From the NCBI GenBank assembly GCA_041287425.1, contig JBEULG010000012.1, positions 1 through 64,000 on the forward strand: a DNA stretch of 64,000 nucleotides, given 5' to 3'. Source of the stretch: JAFGSI01 sp041287425 (lineage in GTDB: Bacteria > Chloroflexota > Anaerolineae > Anaerolineales > Villigracilaceae). Positions 7,534 to 16,195 of the stretch are shown here, piece after piece (position 1 is the stretch's first letter; each line of letters starts with the position of its first letter). The translations under genes were made by a program, and so were the position numbers. The notes under the pieces are model-generated. The model was not told the origin of the DNA and searched no databases. It saw nothing but the letters and a program-made list of their open reading frames with translations.

Positions 7534-8742
7534 ATGCCAGAAGCCGTCATCATAGATGCCATCCGCACCCCGATTGGGGCGCTGGGCGGGGCGCTGGCCG
7601 CCGTCCGCCCGGATGACCTGGCCGCGCATGTCATTCGCGCGATTGTCGAACGCAACCATCTCGACCCGGCCCTGGTGGAGGAGGTCTATTTCGGCTGCGC
7701 CAACCAGGCCGGGGAAGACAACCGCAACGTGGCGCGCATGGCCCTCCTGCTGGCCGGTCTGCCCGTCACGGTCGCCGGCGTGACCGTGAACCGGCTGTGC
7801 GCTTCGGGGCTGGCGGCGGTCAACTTCGCGGCGCGCGCCATCCGCGCCGGGGAGGGTGAAGTGTTCATCGCCGGCGGAGTCGAGTCGATGAGCCGCGCGC
7901 CCTACTCCCTGCCCAAGGCCGAGAGCGGCTACCCCTTCGGCAACCTGACCGCCTGGGATACAGCCCTCGGCTGGCGTTACCCCCACCCGAAGATGAAAGA
8001 GATGTACGGCATCGAACAGATGGGCGAGACCGCCGAAAACATCGCCGAGATGAAGCCCCACCTCACGCGGCAAAGGCAGGACGAGTTTGCCCTGCGCTCG
8101 CACCAACTGGCCATCGCCGCCATCGACTCGGGCAAATTCGCCGAGGAAATCGTGCCGGTGACCATCCCTCAGCGCAAGGGCGAGCCGAAGGTGGTGGACA
8201 CCGACGAGCGTCCGCGCCGCGACACCACGCTGGAAAGCCTGGCCAAACTCAAACCGGCCTTCCGCGAAGGCGGCACGGTCACGGCGGGGAATTCTTCCGG
8301 CCTGAACGATGGCGCCGCGGCGCTGCTGGTCATGAGCGAAGAGAAGGCGCGCCAACTGGGGCTAAGGCCGCTGGCGCGCCTCGTGGCCGCGGCCGCCGCG
8401 GGGGTCCCGCCGCGCACGATGGGGCTGGGTCCCGTCCCGGCGACGCAAAAGGCGCTCGCCCGCGCCGGTCTTTCCCTGAATGACATCGGCCTGGTCGAAC
8501 TGAACGAGGCCTTCGCCGTCCAGGCCCTGGCCGTTATCGAAGACCTCGGTCTGGACCCGCAGATTGTCAACGTCAACGGCGGAGCGATTGCGCTCGGTCA
8601 TCCGCTCGGCTGTTCGGGGGCGCGCATTCTCACCACCTTGCTACACGAAATGCGCCGCCGCGGGAATGTACGCTACGGCCTGGCGACGCTGTGCGTCGGC
8701 GTCGGCCAGGGCGAAGCCACGCTGGTCGAATTCATCGGATGA
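7534..8742 (+). CDS. Thiolase (acetyl-CoA acetyltransferase / 3-oxoacyl-CoA thiolase)
   Basis: A 402-residue thiolase, the full family length. The nucleophilic cysteine lies in NRLCASGLAAVN near residue 90, followed by GGVESMSRAPY. The second half has NGGAIALGHPLGCSGARI with the active-site His, and the C-terminal cysteine in TLCVGVGQG, where most thiolases have CxGGGxG. It condenses two acyl-CoA molecules or cleaves 3-ketoacyl-CoA with CoA. Sequence style resembles 3-oxoadipyl-CoA thiolases, but substrate is not decided. ATG 7534 is preceded by GGAGAG; an in-frame extension to 7399 runs through the palindromic repeat and is rejected. It stands alone on the plus strand, without other beta-oxidation genes nearby. 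Confidence 0.93.
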   Translation: MPEAVIIDAIRTPIGALGGALAAVRPDDLAAHVIRAIVERNHLDPALVEEVYFGCANQAGEDNRNVARMALLLAGLPVTVAGVTVNRLCASGLAAVNFAARAIRAGEGEVFIAGGVESMSRAPYSLPKAESGYPFGNLTAWDTALGWRYPHPKMKEMYGIEQMGETAENIAEMKPHLTRQRQDEFALRSHQLAIAAIDSGKFAEEIVPVTIPQRKGEPKVVDTDERPRRDTTLESLAKLKPAFREGGTVTAGNSSGLNDGAAALLVMSEEKARQLGLRPLARLVAAAAAGVPPRTMGLGPVPATQKALARAGLSLNDIGLVELNEAFAVQALAVIEDLGLDPQIVNVNGGAIALGHPLGCSGARILTTLLHEMRRRGNVRYGLATLCVGVGQGEATLVEFIG

Positions 8743-8786
8743 ACTCCGCCGTCAAGGCGGGGAAAGGTCGAAAAGGAGAGATGCTT

Positions 8787-9992
8787 ATGACCCCTCATTC
8801 CAAATCCCTGTTTGCCGCCCTCAGCGCGCTGCTCCTGGCAACCCTGGCCTGCAGCCTGCTGCCTTCCCCGGCGACCGAAGCGCCGCCGACCGATACGCCC
8901 ACGCTGGCGCCCCTCCCACCGACCGACACGCCCCTGCCGCCGATTCCCACCGACACGCCGGAAATCCCCACCGCCACGGCTTTCCCCGTCATCGCCTCCC
9001 CCTCTCTGACGTTCATCGAAATGTTCGATGAAGGCAATGGCTGGGCGACCACCGAGCAGTACGTCCTGCGCACCATCGACGGCGGCCTGAATTGGGTCAG
9101 CGTGACCCCACCGGGTGTTGACTCGCTGGGCTTTCTGCCCATCGCCTTCTTCAAGGACACGGACCTGGCCTGGCTGCTGGTGCCGACCGACCCGACCAGC
9201 GGCACGCTCTACCGCACCACCAACGGCGGCTTATCCTGGACCTCTTGGCCAGTGCCTTTTTCCAACGGCCAGATTCAGTTCCTCGACGCCTCCACCGGCT
9301 TCGTGCTGAGTTCGCTGGGGGGCGGCGCCGGCTCGGAAGCGGTGGCGCTCTATCGCACCAATGACGGCGGCGCCAACTGGACGCGGGTGTACATCAACGA
9401 CCCCACCGTCCCCGGCGCAGGGGACAGCCTGCCGCTGAGCGGCCAGAAAATCGGCATGGCCTTCCGCGACGCCGACCACGGTTGGGTTGGCGGAGCCATC
9501 CCCCGCGACGGCTTCGTCTATCTCTACCAGACCGCCGACGGCGGCCTGACCTGGAGTCAGCAGACCCTGACCCTGCCGCCCGGCTTCGAGAACAGCATGA
9601 CCGAGGCCGACGCGCCTCAGTTCTTCAATCCCTCCGAGGGCATCCTGCGCCTGCGCCTGGTCTCGGCCGTGCCGACCACCGTCTTCTACATCACCTTCGA
9701 CGGCGGCCAGACGTGGGGACGCACCTTCCCCATCAACGCCATCGGCCGGCATTCCTGTGCCAATCTGCTCGACATCTTCTTGTGGGACGGCGGCCCGGCG
9801 CTCTACTTCTCGCACGATGGCGGGCTGACATGGGATGTCACCATGCCCAACGTCAATCTCAGCGACACCCTCACGCGCATTGACTTCGTCAACGCCTCCA
9901 CCGGCTGGGCGCTGGCCTTTGGCGAGGACGGCAACAACCTCTTGTATGTCACCCACGACGGCGGCACAACCTGGACGCCGCTCAGCCCCTGA
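8787..9992 (+). CDS. Lipoprotein with BNR/Asp-box beta-propeller (YCF48-like)
   Basis: A 401-residue secreted lipoprotein. The N-terminus has a hydrophobic segment ending in LATLAC, a lipobox, then a Thr/Pro-rich linker to about residue 70. The body contains seven DGGxxW Asp-box repeats (for example DGGLNW, DGGANW, DGGQTW, DGGTTW), which fold into a beta-propeller as in YCF48/sialidase-like proteins. ATG 8787 is preferred over ATG 8781 because AAGGAGAG lies about 8 nt before it. The molecular role is not evident; such proteins are extracytoplasmic assembly factors or binding proteins. The following lipoprotein gene is 21 bp away and probably cotranscribed. Confidence 0.88.
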   Translation: MTPHSKSLFAALSALLLATLACSLLPSPATEAPPTDTPTLAPLPPTDTPLPPIPTDTPEIPTATAFPVIASPSLTFIEMFDEGNGWATTEQYVLRTIDGGLNWVSVTPPGVDSLGFLPIAFFKDTDLAWLLVPTDPTSGTLYRTTNGGLSWTSWPVPFSNGQIQFLDASTGFVLSSLGGGAGSEAVALYRTNDGGANWTRVYINDPTVPGAGDSLPLSGQKIGMAFRDADHGWVGGAIPRDGFVYLYQTADGGLTWSQQTLTLPPGFENSMTEADAPQFFNPSEGILRLRLVSAVPTTVFYITFDGGQTWGRTFPINAIGRHSCANLLDIFLWDGGPALYFSHDGGLTWDVTMPNVNLSDTLTRIDFVNASTGWALAFGEDGNNLLYVTHDGGTTWTPLSP

Positions 9993-10013
9993 GCCGGCGG
10001 CTCTGGAGGCAGC

Positions 10014-10994
10014 ATGATTCGCGCCCCCCTGACGCTCTGGCTCGTTGCGGCCCTCCTGCTGGCCGGCTGTGACCTGCTGCCGGCCCCCCAAACCCAGCCG
10101 CCCCCTTCCGCCAGCCCGACCTGGACGCTTGCCCCCAGCGAGACGCCCTTCGCCCCGGCCCCCGCTGAGACTACGCCCACCTCCGCCCCGCCCGGCCCGA
10201 CCCCCGCGCCCAGCCACCTGACGCCCGAAAGCATCCGCAACGCCCGCTACGTGCTGGGAGGCCGCGGTATCTTCGAGACGGTCCAACTGGCAAACGGCGC
10301 CTATCAGGGCGGCCAGGGAGCGGATTACGTTTCCGTCTCGCTGCTCGATTTCCTGGCCTTGGCCGACCTGGACGGCGACGCCGCTGCCGACGCCGTCACG
10401 CTGGCAGCCGAGAACTACGGCGGCAGCGGCCTCTTCGTCTATCTGGTCGTCTTCCTCGACCGCGGCGGCCAGCCGCAGTTCTACGCCAGCCGGCTGGTGG
10501 ACGACCGCCCTCTGGTCAATGCCCTGACGGTCCAGGACGGCGACATCCTGCTCGATGTCGTCCTGCATAGTTTCGAGGACGCGGCTTGCTGCCCATCCTT
10601 TCGAGTTGTGGACCGCTATCGGTTGGAAGCGGCTGAGTTGGTCATGCGCCAGCGCACCTCGTTCACCCCCGGCGGCCTGGAGAGGCGCATCACCATCGAC
10701 GCGCCGCGCGACGGCGAGCCGGTCAGCGGGTCGGTGCGGATAACGGGGAGCGTGACCATCACCCCCTTCGAGGCCAATTTGGCCTGCCGCATCTACGACT
10801 CACAGGGGAACGAACTGGCCGCCCTGCCGTTCCCGGTCTCGGCCGCCGAGATGGGCGCGCCCGGCACCTTCGACCATCGCGTTGACCTGAGCGCCATCCC
10901 GGCCGGGACGACCATCCGCCTCGAATTGCAGGATTTGAGCATGGCCGACGGCTCGCTGATGGCCATGAATTCGGTCGTGCTGACGGTGCGCTGA
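10014..10994 (+). CDS. Lipoprotein with C-terminal Gmad2-like Ig domain
   Basis: A 326-residue lipoprotein. The signal peptide ends LLLAGC, followed by a Pro/Ser/Thr linker to about residue 65. The middle region (residues ~75-215) has DLDGDAAADAV, similar to an FG-GAP or calcium-binding loop. The last ~100 residues start ITIDAPRDGEPVSG and match the Gmad2 immunoglobulin-like fold seen in sporulation/germination and envelope proteins. It probably sits on the outer face of the membrane. It lies 21 bp after the propeller lipoprotein gene and before a strong terminator, so the two likely form a unit. No enzymatic residues were identified. Confidence 0.8.
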   Translation: MIRAPLTLWLVAALLLAGCDLLPAPQTQPPPSASPTWTLAPSETPFAPAPAETTPTSAPPGPTPAPSHLTPESIRNARYVLGGRGIFETVQLANGAYQGGQGADYVSVSLLDFLALADLDGDAAADAVTLAAENYGGSGLFVYLVVFLDRGGQPQFYASRLVDDRPLVNALTVQDGDILLDVVLHSFEDAACCPSFRVVDRYRLEAAELVMRQRTSFTPGGLERRITIDAPRDGEPVSGSVRITGSVTITPFEANLACRIYDSQGNELAALPFPVSAAEMGAPGTFDHRVDLSAIPAGTTIRLELQDLSMADGSLMAMNSVVLTVR

Positions 10995-11013
10995 ATCGGC
11001 CCTGCCCAAAAAC

Positions 11014-11058
11014 ACAAACGCCCCTCCTGCCTGGCAGCAGACAGAGAGGGGCGTTTGT
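11014..11058. terminator. Bidirectional terminator between convergent genes
   Basis: A perfect 13-bp stem ACAAACGCCCCTC/GAGGGGCGTTTGT. On the minus strand it is followed by a GTTTTTGGG tract, serving the UPF0173 gene; on the plus strand it closes the lipoprotein pair. Confidence 0.85.
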
Positions 11059-11064
11059 CCGTCT

Positions 11065-11745
11065 CTACAGCGTGAAACTTTCGCCCGGCTTCAGGATGAC
11101 GGCGCGGCTGGTCGTCTCTTTTTCCACCCGCGCCGCCCAGGCAGCCGGGTCCTGGTCGATCAGGCCCCAGGTCCCGAAATGGATGGGGATGACGGTCTTC
11201 GGCGTCAGCAGTTTGACCGCCCGCAAAGCGTCATCCGGCCCCATGGTGAAGTTGTCACCGATGGGGAGGACGGCCAGGTCGAGGCCCTCCTCGCCGATCA
11301 GTTTCATGTCGTAGAACAGGCCGGTATCGCCGGCCAGGTAGATTTTCCGGCCGTCGTGGGTGGTGAGCAGGAAACCGGCCGGGTTGCCGCCGTAGGAGCC
11401 GTCGGGGAGGGCGGAGCCGTGCAGGGCGAGGGTCAGTTTGAGGTAGCCAAAGGGATGTTTGAAACCGCCGCCCAGGTGCTGACCATGCGTCTTGAGGCCC
11501 TGATTGCCAAGCCAGGTGGCGATCTCGTAATTGCTGATGACCAGCGCGCCGGTGCGCCGGGCGATGGCAGCCGTATCGCCGACGTGGTCGCCGTGGCCGT
11601 GGGTGACGAGGATGAAATCGGCGGCCACCGTCTCGGCGTTGACTGCCGCGGCCGGATTGCCGCTGAAGAACGGGTCAACCAGGATTTTGTAGCCGCCGGT
11701 CTCGAGGCCGAGGCTGGCATGTCCGTACCAGGTGAGGGTGGTCAT
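11065..11745 (-). CDS. UPF0173 metal-dependent hydrolase (metallo-beta-lactamase fold)
   Basis: A 226-residue protein of normal UPF0173 length. It begins MTTLTWYGHASLGLET and has the metallo-beta-lactamase motif THGHGDHVGD near residue 49, a later LAGDTGLFYDM with the metal-bridging Asp, and VIPIHFGTW with a C-terminal His. Members are soluble Zn/Mn-dependent hydrolases whose physiological substrate is not settled. GGAGG precedes the ATG. The gene is monocistronic between a terminator and a divergent promoter region. Confidence 0.92.
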   Translation of the reverse strand: MTTLTWYGHASLGLETGGYKILVDPFFSGNPAAAVNAETVAADFILVTHGHGDHVGDTAAIARRTGALVISNYEIATWLGNQGLKTHGQHLGGGFKHPFGYLKLTLALHGSALPDGSYGGNPAGFLLTTHDGRKIYLAGDTGLFYDMKLIGEEGLDLAVLPIGDNFTMGPDDALRAVKLLTPKTVIPIHFGTWGLIDQDPAAWAARVEKETTSRAVILKPGESFTL

Positions 11746-11829
11746 ATTTCCTCCTGATGGAATGGGGTAAAGGATGGGTCGCTTTAAGTATAGGCAAAAT
11801 TGCGGCCAGGGTCAAACAGGAAGAATCGC

Positions 11830-11858
11830 TTGTCAGCCGTCCGGTTTTCTTGTATAGT
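11830..11858 (+). promoter_or_regulatory. Sigma70-type promoter for the CASTOR/POLLUX-like gene
   Basis: TTGTCA (11830-11835), 17-bp spacer, TATAGT (11853-11858). Transcription would begin near 11865 and leave a leader of about 150 nt before ATG 12013. Confidence 0.7.
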
Positions 11859-12012
11859 AATGGGCAGGCTGGGCGTACGACGCGCATCAACCGCCGCGGC
11901 GCCGAGAACGCCGATGTGGACTATCACCCCGCATCCAGGCCCGGAAGCCGCCCGCAGACGGGCAGCGGGAATCAGATGGCGCAATCCATTTCTTTCGAGC
12001 GGGAGGTTTGTC

Positions 12013-13944
12013 ATGGCAAAAAAGCCGACTCTCAAGCAGCGTCTTCGATATTTTTTCGATAACTTCATGTCGAGAGGCACGGTTGCCCTGATTGGCGGGC
12101 TGGGCCTGGTCTCGCTGGTCATCATCGTGGCGGCCGGGGCGGTCATCAGCCTGGGCGGACTGCCGCTGGCGCCGGAGGGCAGCACCAAGCCGATGGGCTT
12201 CGTCGAGGCGGCCTGGGAGAGCCTGATGCGCACCTTCGACGCCGGCACCATGGGTTCAGACCAGGGCTGGGGCTTCCGCCTGGTGATGCTCTTCGTCACG
12301 ATTGGGGGCATCCTCATCGTCAGCACCCTCATCGGCGTCCTGACCGCCGGCGTGGAGGGCAAACTGGACGAACTGCGCAAGGGCCGTTCGCAAGTGCTCG
12401 AGGAGGGCCACATCCTCATCCTCGGCTGGTCGCCGCAGATCTTTACCATCCTTTCGGAGTTGATGATCGCCAACGAGAATCAAAAGAAGGCCTGTCTGGT
12501 CGTCCTGGCCGACCGCGACAAGGTCGAGATGGAGGACGAAATCCGGGCGCGGGTCGAGCGCCGCGGCCGGACGCGCATCATCTGCCGCTCCGGCAATCCC
12601 ATCGACATGACCGACCTCGAAATCGCCAGCCCGCACACGGCCAAGGCCATCATCATCCTGCCCCCCGAAGACGAGGACCCCGACTCGCAAGTCATCAAGA
12701 CCATCCTGGCGCTGACCAACCATCCTGAACGCCGTCCTGAACCCTATCATATCGTCACCCAGATTCGCGACCCCCCAAACATGGAGGTGGTGCGGATGAT
12801 TGGCAGCCGCGACCAGGTCCAGGCCATCCTGACGGGCGAACTGATTGCCCGCCTCACCGCTCAGACCTCCCGCCAGAGCGGACTGTCGGTGGTCTACACC
12901 GAGTTGATGAATTTCGGCGGCGACGAAATCTACTTCAAGGAAGAGCCGCTTCTGGTCGGGAAGACGTTTGCCGAAGCGCTGCTTCAATTCGAGGACTCGG
13001 CCGTCATCGGCCTGTGCTTCGCCGACGGCAGCGTGACCCTCAACCCGCCGATGGAGACCCGCCTGGCGCCCGGCGACCAGGTCATCGCCATCTCGGAGGA
13101 TGACGACACCATTCACCTGCACCATCTGGAGACGATTCCGATTGACGCCCAGGCGATTGCCGCAGCCGCCGCGCCCCGCCCGGCCCGGCCCGAAAAATGC
13201 CTGATTCTGGGCTGGAACGCTTGCGCTCCGACCATCATCCGCGAACTGGATCACTACGTCCCGAAGGGTTCGCAGGTGCTGGTAGTCGCCGACGCCCGCC
13301 TCTCGCCCGAAGCCGCCTCGGCCGGCGAGGACTTGCGCCGCCGCTTGAAGGACTTGAAGAATCAACGCCTCGCCTTCCAGCACGGCGACACCACCGACCG
13401 CGCTTTCCTGGATGAACTGGAAGCCGCCGAGTACGACCACATCATCGTCCTGAGTTACGACGGGCTGGATGTTCAGCGGGCCGATGCCAAAACCCTCGTC
13501 ACCCTCCTGCACCTGCGCAGCATTGCCGAAACAGATGAGACGCCCTTCTCCATCGTCAGCGAGATGATGGACCTGCGCAACCGCGAACTGGCGGAGGCCA
13601 CCCGCGTCGACGATTTCATCGTCAGCGATCATTTCGTCAGCCTGATGATGGCTCAACTGGCAGAGAACCCCGCCTTGATGCCGGTCTTCGGCGATATCTT
13701 CGACCCCGAAGGCTCAGAAATCTATCTCAAGCCGGCCGGAGAGTACGTCGCCCTGGGGCGTCCGGTGAATTTCTACACGGTCGTCGAGGCGGCGGCCCGG
13801 CGCGGCCAGGTGGCATTCGGCTACCGGCTGGCAGCCGAAGCCGCCGTCAAAGAGAAATCCTACGGCGTCCATACCAACCCCGCCAAATCCGAAGAAGTGG
13901 TCTTTGCCGAGAACGACCGAATCATCGTCCTGGCAGAAGGCTAA
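12013..13944 (+). CDS. CASTOR/POLLUX-type ion channel protein with RCK/TrkA-N domains
   Basis: A 643-residue protein. Two hydrophobic segments (about residues 23-50 and 90-118) flank a pore-like loop with TFDAGTMGSDQGW. A Rossmann-type regulator region follows (HILILGWSPQIFTIL near residue 135), a TrkA-C-like part with EEPLLVGKTFAEALL, and a second Rossmann unit (CLILGWNACAPTII near 395). This matches the plant CASTOR/POLLUX/SYM8 channel family and its bacterial homologues, thought to pass K+ or Ca2+ under nucleotide or ion control. ATG 12013 has GGGAGG at good distance; the upstream in-frame extension to 11800 crosses the promoter and is rejected. The gene is monocistronic. Confidence 0.88.
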   Translation: MAKKPTLKQRLRYFFDNFMSRGTVALIGGLGLVSLVIIVAAGAVISLGGLPLAPEGSTKPMGFVEAAWESLMRTFDAGTMGSDQGWGFRLVMLFVTIGGILIVSTLIGVLTAGVEGKLDELRKGRSQVLEEGHILILGWSPQIFTILSELMIANENQKKACLVVLADRDKVEMEDEIRARVERRGRTRIICRSGNPIDMTDLEIASPHTAKAIIILPPEDEDPDSQVIKTILALTNHPERRPEPYHIVTQIRDPPNMEVVRMIGSRDQVQAILTGELIARLTAQTSRQSGLSVVYTELMNFGGDEIYFKEEPLLVGKTFAEALLQFEDSAVIGLCFADGSVTLNPPMETRLAPGDQVIAISEDDDTIHLHHLETIPIDAQAIAAAAAPRPARPEKCLILGWNACAPTIIRELDHYVPKGSQVLVVADARLSPEAASAGEDLRRRLKDLKNQRLAFQHGDTTDRAFLDELEAAEYDHIIVLSYDGLDVQRADAKTLVTLLHLRSIAETDETPFSIVSEMMDLRNRELAEATRVDDFIVSDHFVSLMMAQLAENPALMPVFGDIFDPEGSEIYLKPAGEYVALGRPVNFYTVVEAAARRGQVAFGYRLAAEAAVKEKSYGVHTNPAKSEEVVFAENDRIIVLAEG

Positions 13945-13965
13945 CCGCCGACGAGCGATTCGCTT

Positions 13966-15198
13966 CTAGCCCGGCTTTTCGAAGAGGGAAATCGACTCGA
14001 TGTGATAGGTTTGGGGAAAGAGGTCGAAGGGGGTGACCTCGACCAGGCGGTAGCCGCCGTCGAGCAGGCGGCGGGCGTCACGCGCCAGCGTGGCGGGGTC
14101 GCACGAGACGTAGGCCAGCGTCTTGGCGCCCAGGGCCAGCAGGGCCTCCAGGGCGCGCCGCTCCAGGCCGGCGCGCGGCGGGTCAACCAGGACGACCTGC
14201 GGGCGCACGCTCAAGGCAGGCAAGACCTCCTCGGCCGCCCCCTCATACAGTTCCACGTTCTCGAATTCGTCCAGGTTGACGGCGAAATCTTCGCAGGCGG
14301 AGGGGGCCGCCTCGATGCCAATCAGCCGGCCGACGCGTTCCGCCAGAAAGGCGCTGAACAGGCCGACGCCGCAATACACATCCAGCACGGCAGCCTGAGG
14401 GGTCAGCGGCAGCCGTTCCAGCAGGTAATGGACCATCCGTTCGGCCATGGCCGTGTTGACCTGGAAGAAGGAGCCGGCCGAAACGCGGAACGCCCGCCCC
14501 CTCACGCTCATCGTCAGAGACTGGTCGCCGGCCAGCACCAGCGCCTCGCCGCCGCGCAGATGGACGACCGAGAGATCCGCTTCCAGTTCCAGAGCGGGCA
14601 CTTCCGGCGACTCAAACACCACCATGGCCTCCCCGTCCGCCCCCAGGCGCAGCGAGACGCGTTCCAGCCCCAGGCCGGCCTCGAACTGCAACGCCGGCCA
14701 CAGGTCGTTGAGCGGGCCTTCGGGTAGATGACATTCCTGGATGGGCAGGACGGCTGCCGAGCGGGCCTCCATGAAACCGAGCCGGCCGTCGGGGGTCAGG
14801 TGAAACTGGACGTGGTTGCGATAATTCCACGCTTGCGGGGCGGCGACGACCGGCCGCAACGGGACGGCCTCGATCTTTCCAATCCGCCTCAGCAAGTCGC
14901 CCAGGACGGCGGCCTTGGCCTCCGTTTGGGCGGCATAAGGAAGATGCTGATAATGACATCCGCCGCAAACGCCGAAATGCCGACAGCGCGGCCTTTCCCG
15001 CTCCGGGGCGGGATCAATCACCTCGAGCAGTTCGGCCTCCAGGCGGCCGCGGCGGGCCGCGACGATGCGGGCGCGCACCCGTTCCCCCGGCAGCGCATAC
15101 GGGACGAAGACGATTCGGCCATCCGGCAAACGACCGAGTGCCTCGCCGCCATAGGCAAAGCGCTCCAGAAGGAGGGTAACCGCCGCATCCTCTTTCAC
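13966..15198 (-). CDS. rlmD: RlmD/RumA-type 23S rRNA (uracil-5-)-methyltransferase
   Basis: A 410-residue class I SAM methyltransferase of the TrmA/RlmD/RlmC family. A TRAM domain occupies residues ~1-60, then a [4Fe-4S] cysteine cluster CRHFGVCGGCHYQ near 75. The catalytic domain has VLDVYCGVGLFSAFLA (SAM loop) near 290, VDPPRAGLE near 360 and YVSCDPATLARD with the nucleophilic Cys near 385. It methylates C5 of a uridine in 23S rRNA; the exact site cannot be read. The GTG at 15198 overlaps the stop of the upstream gene as GTGA, typical of coupled translation; an alternative GTG lies at 15228. It forms an operon with the P-loop protein. Confidence 0.88.
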   Translation of the reverse strand: MKEDAAVTLLLERFAYGGEALGRLPDGRIVFVPYALPGERVRARIVAARRGRLEAELLEVIDPAPERERPRCRHFGVCGGCHYQHLPYAAQTEAKAAVLGDLLRRIGKIEAVPLRPVVAAPQAWNYRNHVQFHLTPDGRLGFMEARSAAVLPIQECHLPEGPLNDLWPALQFEAGLGLERVSLRLGADGEAMVVFESPEVPALELEADLSVVHLRGGEALVLAGDQSLTMSVRGRAFRVSAGSFFQVNTAMAERMVHYLLERLPLTPQAAVLDVYCGVGLFSAFLAERVGRLIGIEAAPSACEDFAVNLDEFENVELYEGAAEEVLPALSVRPQVVLVDPPRAGLERRALEALLALGAKTLAYVSCDPATLARDARRLLDGGYRLVEVTPFDLFPQTYHIESISLFEKPG

Positions 15199-15932
15199 GC
15201 TGGCTGCCCCGCCTGCCGCAAGTTCCACAACTGGCCGAGGGTCGTTTCGAGCCGCGCCGCCAGCCGGTCGGGCTGAGCGGTGGTGACGTCATCCTCGTTT
15301 TCGAAGACGGCGTAAGGCATGCGGCGGGCGTTGACCTCCAGCCAGCCGAAGGGCACCGGGGCCAGTTCGTCCCAATCGTCCAGGCGGTAGAGGCGCTCCA
15401 TCTTCTCGTCGGAGAGGCCATGCTCGAGGATGCTGTCTGGCCGTTGAGGGTTGAAACGGCGGCGGTTCTTGCGCAGCGATTCGGCAAAGGAAACCCGCAC
15501 GTAGAGAACGGCCGCCCGCCCCAGAATGTCATCCGAAAGATGGGGCAGCGCCTGGCGATAGCCCCCGTGTTCACTGCCGCGCGAGAACTCGATCAGGGTG
15601 GTGAAACGCCTGTGATAATCTGCCATGTCGCGCCGCCGCTTGTGGTATTCCAGGCTCAGGCGTTCCAGCAGGACATGCCAGTAGGCCGGATGACGGAAAT
15701 AACCGCCTTCATCCGTGTGCAAGGGCGGCAGGCCGAATCTTTCGGCCAGCAGGGCATCTTCCTCCAGCCAGGCCCACAGCAGGGGGAAGTCGTCCAGCAC
15801 ATCCAACTCGCCCACGTGAAAGCGCTGACGGCGCAAGTTGAGCGGCGTGTGGTTCAGAAAGTCGATGATTTCACTCTTGCCCGAGGCGGGCCGACCAATC
15901 AGAAGCAGAATTTCGAAAATCTCGCCAGACAT
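15195..15932 (-). CDS. P-loop ATP/GTP-binding protein of unknown function
   Basis: A 245-residue soluble protein. MSGEIFEILLLIGRPASGKS gives a Walker A motif at residues 12-19, like adenylate-kinase-type kinases. DVLDDFPLLWAWLEED and a central GRAAVLYVRVSF strand are further landmarks; no clear lid motif was recognised. I do not recognise a characterised family. The start at 15932 removes a 15-residue in-frame extension that crosses the upstream terminator; GGTGAG precedes it. It overlaps the methyltransferase gene by 4 bp, so the two are coupled, but that does not fix its role. Confidence 0.75.
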   Translation of the reverse strand: MSGEIFEILLLIGRPASGKSEIIDFLNHTPLNLRRQRFHVGELDVLDDFPLLWAWLEEDALLAERFGLPPLHTDEGGYFRHPAYWHVLLERLSLEYHKRRRDMADYHRRFTTLIEFSRGSEHGGYRQALPHLSDDILGRAAVLYVRVSFAESLRKNRRRFNPQRPDSILEHGLSDEKMERLYRLDDWDELAPVPFGWLEVNARRMPYAVFENEDDVTTAQPDRLAARLETTLGQLWNLRQAGQPA

Positions 15933-15940
15933 GGGGCTCA

Positions 15941-15971
15941 CCAAAATCAAAAAGCACGGACTGTCCGTGCT
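15941..15971 (-). terminator. Rho-independent terminator after the sortase/small membrane protein unit
   Basis: Stem AGCACGGA/TCCGTGCT (15953-15971) with a 3-nt loop, followed on the minus strand by TTTTGATTTTGG. It lies just before the start of the P-loop gene, separating the two minus-strand units. Confidence 0.8.
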
Positions 15972-15996
15972 CTGCAAAGCAGGAAACGGTATATTT

Positions 15997-16185
15997 TCAT
16001 TTGATGAACAAAGCCAAAATCTGTTCCTGAAAGAAAGAGAGAATCACCAAGGCCCCGACGAAGACGGCCGCCAGAACGCCGATGCGGCGCAGGTCGCGTT
16101 TCACCTGGCTGTAATCGGGGTTGAATTCAAAGGGCTTGCCACCAGATAGGGCGCCGGGGCGCAAGGCTTTGGTCTTTTTGCTCAT
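15997..16185 (-). CDS. Small single-pass membrane protein (62 aa)
   Basis: Starts MSKKTKALRPGALSGG at ATG 16185, with AGGAG upstream; a longer frame to 16224 runs into the sortase gene and is rejected. Residues ~1-36 are basic and polar; residues ~37-57 (GVLAAVFVGALVILSFF region) form one membrane helix near the C-terminus. It follows the sortase gene by 10 bp and precedes a terminator, so it is cotranscribed with the sortase. No family is recognised. A tail-anchored or accessory membrane role is inference only. Confidence 0.75.
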   Translation of the reverse strand: MSKKTKALRPGALSGGKPFEFNPDYSQVKRDLRRIGVLAAVFVGALVILSFFQEQILALFIK

Positions 16186-16195
16186 GAAAGCACTC

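Noticed and set aside
13966..15228. Start at GTG 15228 for the methyltransferase
   Set aside because: GTG 15198 overlaps the upstream stop as GTGA and suits coupled translation better; not excluded.
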